From Sphingobium xanthum (GTDB lineage: Bacteria; Pseudomonadota; Alphaproteobacteria; Sphingomonadales; Sphingomonadaceae), in NCBI RefSeq assembly GCF_019737615.1, contig NZ_JAHKKS010000004.1, forward strand, positions 124,001 through 188,000: 64,000 nucleotides of DNA. The letters are read 5' to 3'. Numbering within the stretch: position 1 is the first letter of the stretch; each line of letters starts with the position of its first letter. Positions 16,978-26,721 of this stretch are shown here, piece by piece. The notes below the pieces were generated by a model. That model was given only the letters and a program-made list of their open reading frames with translations. It was not told where the DNA came from and ran no database searches. The position numbers and the translations under genes were made by a program.

Positions 16978-18531
16978 ATGTCTCTGAAATCGTCGATCAG
17001 CTCGTTTGCCGTCATGTCCGTTCTGTTGACCGCGCCGCCGAGCGCGATCGCGCAGCCCGAGACATGGTCACAGGCACGCCCACCGCGCGCCGATGGTTTC
17101 TGCGTCAATGCGCCGCCGCTGCCGCAACTCGCGAACGAAACCCACTGGGTGCAGCAGCAACAGTCCGAGCGCACGCGCCGTGTGATGGCGGCGCGCGACG
17201 GCGAAAGGGCAATGCCTTCGCTCGCCATGGAGCCGCCGCCTGCACCACCACCGCCGCCGTCTCCATCCGCCTTATCTTCTGCCTCCGCGGGAGAGACCGA
17301 CGGCGTCGTCGTCACGGCTTCGCGCGCCCCGGGCGGCGCCAGTAAGACCGCCCGCGAGGACTCGCGGGTCGCCACCACCTCCATATATCCGCCCCGCCGC
17401 CCGCAGCCTTATCCGCAGGCCGGCCTGCTCACCGCCGGCGAGCATGACGACCTGCTCAATCCCGAGCTTTATGCCCGCTATGTGAAGGCGTCCGATCTGG
17501 GTCAGGCGATCCGCGATCTGCCGGTGGTCGATACGCGCTCGGTGCTGACGGTCGAGGTAAAGGACGGCAGCGGCCGCCCCGTGCCCTTTGCCGAAGTGCG
17601 CCTCACCTGCAGCGACGGCAACAGCCTCAAGGTCGCGACGCTCGCCGATGGTCGCGCCGTCTTCTTCCCGGGCGTCGATCGCCTCAGCCCCAATGTCAGC
17701 ATTTCGGCCAGCAAGGCCGGCTCGTCGCTCGGCGGCACGCGCACCGTCCAGATCGATCCCCGCTCCGGCGGCCAGCAGGTCACGCTCCTGGCTGACCGCG
17801 GCGGCATTGGCGTGCGCAAGCTCGATCTCATGCTGGTCGTCGATACGACCGGGAGCATGCAGGACGAACTGCGCTTCCTCCAGACCGAGCTTCGCGCCGT
17901 CGTCGACTCGCTTGTGCGCCGCCACCAGCAGCTCGATATCCGCGTCGGCTTCGTCTTCTACCGGGACGAGGGCGACGATTATGTGACCCACAGCGTGCCC
18001 TTCGATGCCCGCATGGCGCGCATTCAGAGCGCGCTCGGCCAGCAATATGCGACCGGCGGCGGCGATTATCCCGAGGCGATGGACCAGGCCCTGATCCGCG
18101 CCGTCGGAGCGGACTGGCGGCCGGACGCCGCCAAGTCGCTGCTGCTCGTCGCCGATGCCCCGCCGCATGACAATCGCGTCGGCCGCACCTGGCTCGCCGC
18201 CCGCGTAGCGCGCGAGAAGCGCATCCAGATCACGCCGGTGGCAGCGTCCGGCGTGGCCGACACCGCCGAATATGCGATGCGCGCCATGGCCGCGCTCACC
18301 CAGTCGAGATACCTGTTCCTGACGGACGACAGCGGCGTCGGCAACCCGCACGCCCCGCCGGCCGTCGATTGCTACCTCGTGACGCGCCTCGACGCGCTGC
18401 TGCGCCGCGTGATCGACAGCCAGATCAGCGGCCGCCGCATCGAGCCGGACAAGGCCGAGATCATCCGCACCGTGGGCGAGTATGATGCCGGCCGCTGCGT
18501 GCTGCCGAGGGATTTTGCGGCGAACGAGTAG
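16978..18531 (+). CDS. Secreted von Willebrand factor A domain protein
   Basis: The 517-residue protein begins with a signal peptide (SSISSFAVMSVLLTAPPSAIA), then a Pro/Ser-rich linker (EPPPAPPPPPSPSA) and the peptide DGVVVTASRAPGG at residues 108-120. An immunoglobulin- or carboxypeptidase-regulatory-like stretch (SVLTVEVKDGSGRPVPFAEV) comes next. A von Willebrand A domain then starts near residue 283, with MIDAS residues DTTGSM at 289-294 and VADAPPHD later. Strong AGGGAGAG ribosome site before the ATG. The DGVVVTASR segment resembles the TonB-box/plug start of TonB-dependent receptors, although this is not a receptor. Ligand unknown. Confidence 0.85.
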   Translation: MSLKSSISSFAVMSVLLTAPPSAIAQPETWSQARPPRADGFCVNAPPLPQLANETHWVQQQQSERTRRVMAARDGERAMPSLAMEPPPAPPPPPSPSALSSASAGETDGVVVTASRAPGGASKTAREDSRVATTSIYPPRRPQPYPQAGLLTAGEHDDLLNPELYARYVKASDLGQAIRDLPVVDTRSVLTVEVKDGSGRPVPFAEVRLTCSDGNSLKVATLADGRAVFFPGVDRLSPNVSISASKAGSSLGGTRTVQIDPRSGGQQVTLLADRGGIGVRKLDLMLVVDTTGSMQDELRFLQTELRAVVDSLVRRHQQLDIRVGFVFYRDEGDDYVTHSVPFDARMARIQSALGQQYATGGGDYPEAMDQALIRAVGADWRPDAAKSLLLVADAPPHDNRVGRTWLAARVAREKRIQITPVAASGVADTAEYAMRAMAALTQSRYLFLTDDSGVGNPHAPPAVDCYLVTRLDALLRRVIDSQISGRRIEPDKAEIIRTVGEYDAGRCVLPRDFAANE

Positions 18532-18605
18532 CGTCGCCCCCCTTGACCAACCGATCCGAAGCTTTCCACACTCGCGCGTACACGTGAGGAAAGTTACGGA
18601 GCCCC

Positions 18606-21161
18606 ATGCAGCTCGTCATTGTCGAATCGCCGGCCAAGGCCAAGACCATCGAAAAATATCTCGGCGGGGACTATCGCGTCCTCGCTTCCTACGGCCATGT
18701 GCGCGATCTGCCGGCCAAGGACGGCTCGGTCGATCCCGACGAGGGCTTCGCCATGGCCTGGGAGAATTATGGCGACAAGGCGCGCCAGCTCAAGGCGATC
18801 ACGGACGAAGCGAAGAAGGCCGATCGCCTGATCCTCGCAACCGACCCTGATCGCGAGGGCGAGGCAATCAGCTGGCATGTGCAGGAAGTGCTGCGCGCCA
18901 AGAAGGCGCTGCCCAGGGATGTCGAGCGCGTCACCTTCAACGCGATCACCAAGGCGACGATCACCGAGGCGATGAAGCATCCGCGCGAGCTGGATACCGA
19001 TCTGATCGACGCCTATCGCGCCCGCCGCGCGCTGGATTATCTCGTCGGTTTCACCCTCTCGCCGGTCCTGTGGCGCAAGCTGCCTGGCGCCAAGTCGGCT
19101 GGCCGCGTCCAGTCGGTGGCGCTGCGCATCATCGTCGAGCGCGAGCGCGAGATCGAGGCATTCGTGCCGCAGGAATATTGGTCGGTCGCGGCCGATCTGG
19201 AGCAAGGCGGGCAGGGCTTCGAGGCGCGGCTGGTGCGCTGGCGCGGCGAGAAGATCGACCGGCTGACGATCGGCAAGGAAGGCGACGCGCTTGCCGCAAA
19301 AGCTGATGTCGAGAATGGCCGCTTCACCGTCACATCGGTCGAGACCAAACCTGCCACGCGCAATCCGCCGCCGCCGTTCACGACCTCGACGCTCCAGCAG
19401 GAGGCGGCGCGCAAGCTCGGCCTCTCGGCTGCCGATGCGATGCGCGTGGCGCAGCAGCTCTACGAGGATGGCGCGATCACCTATATGCGCACCGACGGGG
19501 TGCAGATGGATGGCAGCGCCATCTCCGCCGCGCGCAAGGCCATCGCGGACCGCTATGACGCCGGCTATGTGCCGGACAAGCCGCGCATCTACCAGACCAA
19601 GGCGAAGAATGCGCAGGAAGCGCACGAAGCGATCCGGCCGACCGATTTTTCCCGCGATCATGTCGGCTCGGGCGTGCATGCCCGGCTCTACGATCTCATC
19701 TTCAAGCGCGCGCTGGCCAGCCAGATGGCCTCGGCGCGCATGGAACGCACAACCGTCGAGTTGACCGACGGGACGGGGCAGCATGCGCTGCGCGCGACCG
19801 GTCAGGTCGTGATCTTCCCCGGCTTCCTGGCGCTTTACGAGGAAGGCCGCGACGATTCGGAAGATGAGGACGGCAAGCTGCTGCCCGCGCTCAAGGCCGG
19901 CGACAGTCCGGCCAAGAAGGCCGTGCGCGCCGATCAGCATTTCACGCAGCCGCCGCCGCGCTACAGCGAGGCCTCGCTGGTCAAGCGTCTGGAAGAACTC
20001 GGCATCGGCCGCCCGTCGACCTATGCCTCGACCATCCAGACGCTCAAGGACCGTGACTATGTGCGGATCGAGAAGAACCGCTTCTTCGCCGAGGAGAGCG
20101 GACGTCTGGTGACGGCGTTCCTGGAGCGCTTCTTCGAGCGCTATGTCGCTTATGACTTCACCGCCGGGCTCGAGGACGAGCTGGACGAGATTTCCGGCGG
20201 CCGCGCGCAGTGGCAGGCCGTGCTGGAAGCTTTCTGGCGCGACTTCAAGCCGAAGACCGCCGAGATCATGGACAAGAAGCCGTCGGAAGTGACGGCCGAG
20301 CTGGATGCCTTTCTCGAGCCGATGCTGTTCCCTGACAAGGGCGACGGCAGCGACCCGCGCCTGTGTCCGCTGTGCAAGGAAGGGCGGCTCTCGCTGCGTG
20401 GAGGGCGCTACGGCGCGTTTATCGCCTGCTCCAACTATCCCGAGTGCAAGTTCACCCGCAAATTCGGTCAGCCCGGCGGATCGGACGGCGACGCGGCCTC
20501 GTCGGGACCGGAGGAGCTCGGCCAGCATCCCGAGACCGGCACGCCGATCTACCGCAAGGCCGGCCGCTTCGGCCCCTATATCGAGACGGTCGTCGGCGAT
20601 GAGACCAGGCGCGCCTCGATCCCCAAGGATCTGCCGGACGGCGAGCTGACCCTCGACTGGGCGGCAAAGCTGCTCTCGCTGCCCCGCGCGGTCGGCGATC
20701 ATCCGGAGAGCGGCAAGCCGATCACGGCCAGCATCGGGCGCTATGGCCCCTATCTCGCGCATGACGGCAAATATGCGCGCCTCGCCTCGACCGCCGAAGT
20801 GTTCGAGACCGGCATGAACGCTGCTGTCGCCAAGCTTGCCGATGCCGCCCATCGCGGCGGCGCGCGCAAGGGGACCGAGCCGCTCAAGGTCCTCGGCGCC
20901 CATCCGCGCACGGAGGCCGAGATCAAGCTGATGGCGGGCCGCTTCGGCGCCTATGTGACCGATGGCGAGACCAACGCGACCCTCCCGAAGACGATCGCGC
21001 CCGAGGACCTCACGCTGGAAGAAGCAGCCCAGCTGATCGACGCGCGCGCGGCAGCGGGTCCGTCAAAGAAGAAGGGCAAGGCGAAGAAGGCCGCGCCGAA
21101 GAAAGCGGCGGCGAAGAAGCCTGCTGCGAAAAAGGCGCCCGCGAAGAAGAAGGCGGACTGA
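18606..21161 (+). CDS. topA: DNA topoisomerase I
   Basis: TopA relaxes negative supercoils by transient single-strand breakage. The 851-residue protein opens with the Toprim domain (VIVESPAKAKTIEKYL; DPDREGEAISWH), has GAKSAGRVQSVALR, and the active tyrosine Tyr293 in ITYMRTDGV. AGLEDELDEISGG leads into one four-cysteine zinc motif (CPLCKEG...CSNYPEC) near residue 590. Several further topoisomerase C-terminal repeats follow, and the end is a lysine/alanine-rich tail (KKAAPKKAAAKKPAAKKAP). Length and layout are normal for sphingomonads. Confidence 0.98.
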   Translation: MQLVIVESPAKAKTIEKYLGGDYRVLASYGHVRDLPAKDGSVDPDEGFAMAWENYGDKARQLKAITDEAKKADRLILATDPDREGEAISWHVQEVLRAKKALPRDVERVTFNAITKATITEAMKHPRELDTDLIDAYRARRALDYLVGFTLSPVLWRKLPGAKSAGRVQSVALRIIVEREREIEAFVPQEYWSVAADLEQGGQGFEARLVRWRGEKIDRLTIGKEGDALAAKADVENGRFTVTSVETKPATRNPPPPFTTSTLQQEAARKLGLSAADAMRVAQQLYEDGAITYMRTDGVQMDGSAISAARKAIADRYDAGYVPDKPRIYQTKAKNAQEAHEAIRPTDFSRDHVGSGVHARLYDLIFKRALASQMASARMERTTVELTDGTGQHALRATGQVVIFPGFLALYEEGRDDSEDEDGKLLPALKAGDSPAKKAVRADQHFTQPPPRYSEASLVKRLEELGIGRPSTYASTIQTLKDRDYVRIEKNRFFAEESGRLVTAFLERFFERYVAYDFTAGLEDELDEISGGRAQWQAVLEAFWRDFKPKTAEIMDKKPSEVTAELDAFLEPMLFPDKGDGSDPRLCPLCKEGRLSLRGGRYGAFIACSNYPECKFTRKFGQPGGSDGDAASSGPEELGQHPETGTPIYRKAGRFGPYIETVVGDETRRASIPKDLPDGELTLDWAAKLLSLPRAVGDHPESGKPITASIGRYGPYLAHDGKYARLASTAEVFETGMNAAVAKLADAAHRGGARKGTEPLKVLGAHPRTEAEIKLMAGRFGAYVTDGETNATLPKTIAPEDLTLEEAAQLIDARAAAGPSKKKGKAKKAAPKKAAAKKPAAKKAPAKKKAD

Positions 21162-21722
21162 TCCCCTCAAACCCTCTCCCGCCTGCGGGAGGGGGAGGGG
21201 CCCGGCGCGTAGCGGCGGGAGGGTGAGGGTCTTCTTCTTCGCTCAGCGGAGCGACCGCTGTCCTACATCTCCCCAATCATGGCATGGGAAACTGCGCGGA
21301 TCGCCTCAGAGCCTCCCGCGCCGTTCCTTCTCATCGTCCGAAAAACCGCAGAAATCCGGGCCGTTTCGCGACCCCGGCCAGACTTTGCCGAAATCACCAT
21401 GGCGCATATGCACGACCTTGGAGAAGATAAGGGCCGTAAGTCTATGAAAAGGCACTAATCTGCCTTGATGCCATTGCCGGCAAAACCGGGTAAAAAGTCG
21501 CAGAAGAGGCCATTGCCACGAAGCGGACGATCAGGAAGCAGGCAAAAACTGTTCTTGCGCAGTCCGGGACTCGGGGCCGATAAGCCCCGGTCTTGCCGCA
21601 CGAAAGACAAAGTGTCGCGCCTTACAGGAAAAGCTTGCTGCGTCCCCTCTGGCGCTGGGCTAGCAGCGCCACATACATGATGGCGGCCCGAGCGCGCCCA
21701 CCGATCAAGCCCAGGACGACCA
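21162..21722. other. 561-base noncoding region between topA and cysD
   Basis: No credible protein-coding gene lies here; the open frames present have no family resemblance and no good ribosome site. Contents seen: a GC-rich palindromic repeat at 21170-21231 (listed separately), an AT-richer stretch around 21400-21460, and several hairpins. These include CGGGGC-cgataa-GCCCCG around 21572-21589 and GGCGCT-gggctagc-AGCGCC around 21650-21669. A loose promoter-like pair TTGGAG (about 21418) and TATGAA (about 21442) is possible. The downstream cys operon is usually regulated by sulfur supply, so a leader RNA or activator site may be present, but I recognise no known riboswitch. Confidence 0.5.
21170..21231. 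repeat. GC-rich palindromic intergenic element after topA
   Basis: A 7-bp perfect hairpin CTCCCGC-ct-GCGGGAG (21176-21191) is followed by a G-rich arm. The outer CCCTCTCCCGCC is imperfectly mirrored by GGCGGGAGGGTGAGGG. The layout is that of short interspersed palindromic elements found between genes in sphingomonads. It starts 8 bases beyond the topA stop and may double as its terminator. Confidence 0.65.
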
Positions 21723-22628
21723 ATGACTCGCACGCTGACCCATCTCGAACGTCTGGAAGCCGAGAGCATCCACATCATGCGCGAGGTGGTGGCCGAGGCG
21801 GAAAAGCCGGTCATGCTCTATTCGGTGGGCAAGGACAGCGCGGTGATGCTGCATCTCGCGCGCAAGGCCTTCTATCCCTCGCCGCCGCCCTTTCCGCTGC
21901 TCCATGTCGATACGACCTGGAAGTTCAAGGCGATGTACGAGCTGCGCGACCGGATGGCGAAGGAGAGCGGCATGGAACTGCTCGTCTACCAGAACCCGGA
22001 GGCCAAGGAACGCGGCATCAATCCGTTCGATCATGGCCCGCTGCACACGGACATGTGGAAGACGGAAGGGCTGAAGCAGGCGCTCAATCTGCATGGCTTC
22101 GACGTCGCCTTCGGCGGCGCGCGGCGCGACGAGGAGAAGAGCCGCGCCAAGGAGCGCATCTTCTCGTTCCGCACCGCCTCGCACGGCTGGGACCCCAAGA
22201 ACCAGCGCCCGGAGCTCTGGAACCTCTACAATGCGAAGAAGGCGAAAGGCGAGAGCATCCGCTGCTTCCCGATCAGCAACTGGACCGAGCTCGACATCTG
22301 GCAATATATCCAGCTGAACGACGTCCCCATCGTCCCGCTCTATTTCTCGGCCCCGCGCCCGACCGTCGAGCGCGACGGGCTTCTCTTGATGGTCGACGAT
22401 GAGCGTTTCCCGCTGCAGCCGGGCGAAGTGCCGGTCGAGCGCTCGATCCGCTTCCGCACGCTTGGTTGCTATCCGCTGACCGGCGCGGTCGAGAGCGAGG
22501 CCGCGACCTTGCCGGAGGTCATTCAGGAAATGCTCCTCACCACCACCAGCGAGCGTCAGGGCCGCGCGATCGACAAGGATGCCGGTGGCGCCGGCATGGA
22601 GAAGAAGAAGCAGGAGGGGTACTTCTGA
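21723..22628 (+). CDS. cysD: Sulfate adenylyltransferase subunit 2
   Basis: CysD catalyses adenylyl transfer from ATP to sulfate, forming APS, driven by GTP hydrolysis in CysN. The 301-residue PP-loop protein has [46 protein letters not shown] and [14 protein letters not shown], and [16 protein letters not shown] near the end. All are standard CysD motifs. AGGACG precedes the ATG. The stop TGA shares a base with the cysNC start (TGATG), so the subunits are coupled. Confidence 0.98.
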   Translation: MTRTLTHLERLEAESIHIMREVVAEAEKPVMLYSVGKDSAVMLHLARKAFYPSPPPFPLLHVDTTWKFKAMYELRDRMAKESGMELLVYQNPEAKERGINPFDHGPLHTDMWKTEGLKQALNLHGFDVAFGGARRDEEKSRAKERIFSFRTASHGWDPKNQRPELWNLYNAKKAKGESIRCFPISNWTELDIWQYIQLNDVPIVPLYFSAPRPTVERDGLLLMVDDERFPLQPGEVPVERSIRFRTLGCYPLTGAVESEAATLPEVIQEMLLTTTSERQGRAIDKDAGGAGMEKKKQEGYF

Positions 22629-24556
22629 TGTCCGACATCGCCGAACCCGTCTACCAGACCGAAGCTCTCATCGCCGAGGATATCGACGCCTATCTGGAGC
22701 AGCATCAGCACAAGTCGATGCTCCGCTTCATCACCTGCGGCAGTGTCGATGACGGCAAATCCACGCTGATCGGACGCCTGTTGTACGACAGCAAGATGAT
22801 CTTTGAGGATCAACTCGCGGCGCTGGAGGCGGACAGCAAGCGCGTCGGCACACAGGGGCAGGAAATCGACTTCGCGCTGCTGGTCGACGGCCTCGCCGCC
22901 GAGCGCGAGCAGGGAATCACGATCGACGTCGCCTATCGCTTCTTCACGACCGAGAAGCGCAAGTTCATCGTCGCCGACACGCCCGGCCACGAACAATATA
23001 CCCGCAACATGGTGACCGGCGCCTCGACCGCCGATCTCGCCGTGATCCTGATCGACGCGCGCAAGGGCGTGCTGACCCAGACCCGCCGCCACAGCTATCT
23101 CGCCCAGCTCGTCGGCATCCGCCACATCGTGCTGGCCGTGAACAAGATGGACCTGGTCGATTATGATCAGGTGCTCTTCGATGCGATCGTGAAGGACTAT
23201 GCCGAGTTCGCGCGGGGCATCGGCATCAAGAGCTTCGTGCCCATGCCCATCTCCGGCTTCAAGGGCGACAATATCACGGCGCTCTCGCCCAACACGCCCT
23301 GGTACAAGGGGCCGACCTTGATCGACTATCTGGAGACGGTCGAGGTCGACAACAGCGCCGCGCAGGCGAAGCCGTTCCGTCTGCCGGTGCAGTGGGTCAA
23401 TCGCCCCAATCTCGACTTCCGCGGCTTTGCCGGCCTGATCGCCAGCGGCACCGTCAAGCCGGGCGATCAGATTCGCGTGCTGCCCTCGGGCAAGACCAGC
23501 ACGGTCAGCCGCATCGTGACGCTCGATGGCGATCTTGACCAAGCGGTGGCCAGCCAGTCCGTGACGCTCTGCTTCGACGACGAGATCGATTGCTCGCGCG
23601 GCGACGTCATCGCGACCTCCGCCAGTCCGGCGCAGGTTGCCGATCAGTTCGAAGCGACGGTCGTCTGGATGTCGGACGAAGCGCTGAAGCCCGGTCGTGC
23701 CTATTGGCTGAAGATCGGTACGCAGACCGTCTCGGCAACCGTCCAGGCGCCCAAATACGAGATCAACGTCAACTCGCTGGAGCAGCTCGCGGCCAAGACC
23801 CTGGAGCTGAATGCCATCGGCGTCGCGGAGATCACGACCGACAAGCCGGTCGTGTTCGAGCCCTATGGCGACAATCGCACGCTGGGCGGATTCATCCTGA
23901 TCGACAAGATCAGCAACTCGACGGTCGCTGCGGGCATGCTGCATTTCTCGCTGCGCCGCGCGCAGAATGTGCATTGGCAGGCGGTCGATATCGGTCGCGA
24001 GGCGCACGCCGCGCAAAAGGGCCAGCGTCCGGCGGTGCTGTGGTTCACCGGGCTTTCTGGCTCCGGCAAATCGACCATCGCCAACATCGTCGAGAAGAAG
24101 TTGTTCGCGCAGGGCCGCCATAGCTTCCTGCTCGACGGCGACAATATCCGCCACGGCCTCAACAAGGATCTCGGCTTCACCGAGGCCGACCGGATCGAGA
24201 ATATCCGCCGCGTCGGCGAAGTGACGAAGCTGATGACCGATGCCGGCCTGATCGTCATCACAGCCTTCATCTCGCCGTTCCGGGCCGAGCGCGACATGGT
24301 GCGCGCGATGTTGCCGGATGGTGAGTTCATCGAGGTGTTCGTCGACACGCCGCTTGCAGAGGCAGAGAAGCGAGACGTGAAGGGTCTCTACAAGAAGGCG
24401 CGCGCCGGCGAGCTCAAGAACTTCACGGGCATCGACAGCCCCTATGAGGCGCCGGAACGGCCCGAGATCCGGATCGATACGACCAAGGTTACGCCGGAAG
24501 AGGCGGCCGATCTGATCGTCGAGCGCATCCTCGGCGTGTGGAGCCCCGATCTGTGA
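22628..24556 (+). CDS. cysNC: Bifunctional sulfate adenylyltransferase subunit 1/adenylylsulfate kinase
   Basis: This is a 642-residue fusion. Residues 1-440 form CysN, an EF-Tu-like GTPase with [19 protein letters not shown] (G1), [16 protein letters not shown] (G3) and NKMDLVDY (G4). It powers APS formation with CysD. Residues 460-642 form CysC, the APS kinase, with [16 protein letters not shown] (Walker A), [15 protein letters not shown], and [14 protein letters not shown]; it makes PAPS. Fusion of the two domains is common in alphaproteobacteria. The stop overlaps the cysQ GTG by GTGA. Confidence 0.97.
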   Translation: MSDIAEPVYQTEALIAEDIDAYLEQHQHKSMLRFITCGSVDDGKSTLIGRLLYDSKMIFEDQLAALEADSKRVGTQGQEIDFALLVDGLAAEREQGITIDVAYRFFTTEKRKFIVADTPGHEQYTRNMVTGASTADLAVILIDARKGVLTQTRRHSYLAQLVGIRHIVLAVNKMDLVDYDQVLFDAIVKDYAEFARGIGIKSFVPMPISGFKGDNITALSPNTPWYKGPTLIDYLETVEVDNSAAQAKPFRLPVQWVNRPNLDFRGFAGLIASGTVKPGDQIRVLPSGKTSTVSRIVTLDGDLDQAVASQSVTLCFDDEIDCSRGDVIATSASPAQVADQFEATVVWMSDEALKPGRAYWLKIGTQTVSATVQAPKYEINVNSLEQLAAKTLELNAIGVAEITTDKPVVFEPYGDNRTLGGFILIDKISNSTVAAGMLHFSLRRAQNVHWQAVDIGREAHAAQKGQRPAVLWFTGLSGSGKSTIANIVEKKLFAQGRHSFLLDGDNIRHGLNKDLGFTEADRIENIRRVGEVTKLMTDAGLIVITAFISPFRAERDMVRAMLPDGEFIEVFVDTPLAEAEKRDVKGLYKKARAGELKNFTGIDSPYEAPERPEIRIDTTKVTPEEAADLIVERILGVWSPDL

Positions 24557-25287
24557 CCGATGCCGAGCTTGCCGCGCAGCTCGCCGAGGCGGCGGGCAAG
24601 TTGCTTCTTGAGGTGCGCGCCTCGGGCGCATTTGAGGGCAAGGCGCTCGGCAAGATCGGTGACGAGATCGCCAACCAGTTCCTTGTGGCGGCACTGCAGG
24701 AACAGCGGCCGGACGATGGGCTGCTATCGGAGGAGCGCAAGGATACGAGCGACCGCCTTTCCAAATCCCGCGTCTGGATCGTCGATCCTGTCGACGGGAC
24801 GCGCGAATATGGCGAAGCCCGGACGGACTGGGCGGTGCATGTCGCGCTGGCGATCAATGGCGTCGCGACCGTAGGCGCCGTCGCCTTGCCGGGGCTGGAT
24901 CTGGTTCTGCGCTCCGATCAGCCCGAGACCGTTCCGCCGCCACCCGAAATGCTGCGCATGGTCGTCAGCCGCACGCGCCCTGCGGCCGAGGCGCTCTCCG
25001 TCGCCAACACGCTGTGCGCCGAGCTGGTGCTGATGGGTTCGGCCGGTGCCAAGGCGATGGCCGTCGTCCGGGGCGAGGCCGACATCTACCTGCATTCGGG
25101 CGGGCAATATGAGTGGGATAGCTGCGCGCCCGTCGCCGTCGCGCTCGCCCACGGCCTGCATTGCTCGCGCATTGACGGTTCGCCGCTGCTCTACAATCGC
25201 GAGAATGTCTATCTGCCGGACCTGCTGATCTGCCGTCCCGAGCATGCCGGGCGCGTGCTGGCGCTCGTCAAGGAAGCGGCGAACTGA
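24553..25287 (+). CDS. cysQ: 3'(2'),5'-bisphosphate nucleotidase CysQ
   Basis: CysQ removes the 3'-phosphate from PAP, the by-product of PAPS use, and so prevents its toxic build-up. The 244-residue protein is of the inositol monophosphatase superfamily. It has [11 protein letters not shown], the metal-binding [25 protein letters not shown], and the second metal site [12 protein letters not shown]. The GTG start at 24553 overlaps the cysNC stop (GTGA); an upstream GTG at 24538 is also in frame. As the last gene of cysD-cysNC-cysQ it completes sulfate activation and recycling. Confidence 0.93.
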   Translation: MTDAELAAQLAEAAGKLLLEVRASGAFEGKALGKIGDEIANQFLVAALQEQRPDDGLLSEERKDTSDRLSKSRVWIVDPVDGTREYGEARTDWAVHVALAINGVATVGAVALPGLDLVLRSDQPETVPPPPEMLRMVVSRTRPAAEALSVANTLCAELVLMGSAGAKAMAVVRGEADIYLHSGGQYEWDSCAPVAVALAHGLHCSRIDGSPLLYNRENVYLPDLLICRPEHAGRVLALVKEAAN

Positions 25288-25371
25288 TCAACGGCGGATT
25301 GCCCGCCCTCGCGAACTTGCTGTAAGCCCACCATCGGGACGCCCCAGAAAGACGCATAGTCAGGGGGAGAG

Positions 25372-26553
25372 ATGGGCAAGAATATCGTCATCCTGTTCGA
25401 CGGGACATCCAACCAGATTTCCGAGAACCGCACGAATATCCTGCGACTTTATGGCGCGCTGGAGAAGAGCGAGCGCCAGCTTGTCTTTTACGATCCCGGC
25501 GTCGGCACGCTCGGTGTCGCCGACAGCTGGGGGCGCCTGTGGCCGCGCTGTGTCGAAATATGGGGCCTGGTGACCGGATGGGGCATGGATGGCAACGTCA
25601 AGCAGGCCTACCGCTTCCTCGTCGAGAATTATGAGCGTGGCGCAGGGGGTGGGGACCGTGACCGCATCTATCTCTTCGGTTTCAGCCGTGGCGCTTACAC
25701 GGCCCGGGTGCTGGCGGGCCTGATCAACGCCGTGGGACTCATCGAGCCGCGCAACCTCAATCTGCTCGATTATGTCTATCGCGCCTACAAGCTCGTCGGC
25801 AGTCGCCAGCCGCCCGACAGCGACGCACCGCCGGCCGCCGCGGATTTTGCCGAAGTGCGGCTTTATGAGCGCGTGCTGCGTCCCGATCGCCCGCCGATCC
25901 GGTTGCTCGGGCTGTTCGACACGGTCGCGTCGGTGATCGAAAGCGGGCCATGGGGGCCGCGCCTGCGATCCCACGCTTACACGCGCCGTAATCCCAGCGT
26001 CGAGATGGTGCGCCACGCCGTCGCGATGGACGAACGGCGCACGATGTTCAGTCCGCAACTCTGGCCGGCGGGCGAGGACTATTGGGGCGGGCCGTTCAAG
26101 GGCATCGACCCCAGGCCGCAGGATGTGCGCGAGGTCTGGTTCGCGGGCGTGCATGGCGATGTCGGCGGCGGCTATCCGGAAGCGGAAAGCGGCCTCTGCA
26201 AGGTACCGCTTGCCTGGATGATCGAGCAGACCAGATCGACCGGGCTGCACTATGTCACGCAGACGGTGAACTCGGTCGTACTCGGCAAGCGCAAGGATAC
26301 GCATTATGTCCCGCCCGCGCCGCTGGCCCAGCCGCACCGGTCGATGAAGGCCTTCTGGCCGCTCTGCGAGTTCCTTCCGCGCCGCCGTTCGCGCCTCTCG
26401 AAGCGCCGTGCGCTATGCGGGTGGACGCTGCCGCTATACGAGCGGCGCACGATTCCGCCGGGATCGGTCATTCACCGATCGGTGATCGCGCGGATTGTCG
26501 CCAGTGGAGCGAAGCCGGCCAATCTGCCGGACGAGCATGGCGTCGATCCCTGA
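25372..26553 (+). CDS. DUF2235 alpha/beta hydrolase (Tle1-like family)
   Basis: The 393-residue protein matches DUF2235, an alpha/beta-hydrolase domain shared with type VI secretion phospholipases of the Tle1 group and with many stand-alone proteins. Seen are the N-terminal VILFDGTSNQ, YDPGVGT, the nucleophile elbow GFSRGAYTAR (Ser105) and VWFAGVHGDVGGGYPE, which holds the expected acid/His region. No signal peptide or membrane span is evident, and no VgrG, Hcp or immunity gene is adjacent, so a secreted effector role is unsupported. GGGGAGAG ribosome site precedes the ATG. Substrate unknown. Confidence 0.88.
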   Translation: MGKNIVILFDGTSNQISENRTNILRLYGALEKSERQLVFYDPGVGTLGVADSWGRLWPRCVEIWGLVTGWGMDGNVKQAYRFLVENYERGAGGGDRDRIYLFGFSRGAYTARVLAGLINAVGLIEPRNLNLLDYVYRAYKLVGSRQPPDSDAPPAAADFAEVRLYERVLRPDRPPIRLLGLFDTVASVIESGPWGPRLRSHAYTRRNPSVEMVRHAVAMDERRTMFSPQLWPAGEDYWGGPFKGIDPRPQDVREVWFAGVHGDVGGGYPEAESGLCKVPLAWMIEQTRSTGLHYVTQTVNSVVLGKRKDTHYVPPAPLAQPHRSMKAFWPLCEFLPRRRSRLSKRRALCGWTLPLYERRTIPPGSVIHRSVIARIVASGAKPANLPDEHGVDP

Positions 26554-26569
26554 TCGGCACGCCTGAAGC

Positions 26570-26644
26570 TGGTGACCCCTACGGGAATCGAACCCGTGTT
26601 TCAGCCGTGAGAGGGCCGCGTCCTGACCGCTAGACGAAGGGGCC
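26570..26644 (-). tRNA. tRNA-Glu (anticodon CUC)
   Basis: A 75-base cloverleaf is readable on the minus strand. Acceptor GGCCCCT pairs with AGGGGTC (one G-T wobble), the D-arm contains CGTCTAGCGGTCAGGAC, the anticodon loop is in CCCTCTCACGG with CTC, and the T-arm is ACGGGTTCGATTCCCGT. Discriminator A and an encoded CCA end follow. It closely resembles bacterial tRNA-Glu; CUC is the minor isoacceptor. Confidence 0.96.
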
Positions 26645-26721
26645 ATAAGGCCGGCGGACGCATGGCGCCGCCGCGGTGAGAGGGCGCCTTTAGGGACGAC
26701 GCCCCGCGCGGTCAAGGCCAA

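Noticed and set aside
18594..20903. 769-residue minus-strand frame across topA
   Set aside because: It is the antisense of an unmistakable topoisomerase I gene, with no ribosome site or recognisable domain.
21465..21680. Small plus-strand frame in the topA-cysD interval
   Set aside because: It lacks a ribosome site, its product is basic and low-complexity, and it overlaps several hairpins; better read as noncoding.
21232..21722. Known SAM, cobalamin or other riboswitch before cysD
   Set aside because: I looked for consensus core elements by eye and recognised none; only generic hairpins are supported.
22556..24694. 712-residue minus-strand frame across cysNC
   Set aside because: Antisense shadow of a gene with intact GTPase and APS kinase motifs; its residue content is typical shadow composition.
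26570..26644. tRNA-Glu as an integration site (att)
   Set aside because: No integrase and no duplicated tRNA 3' end were seen on either side.
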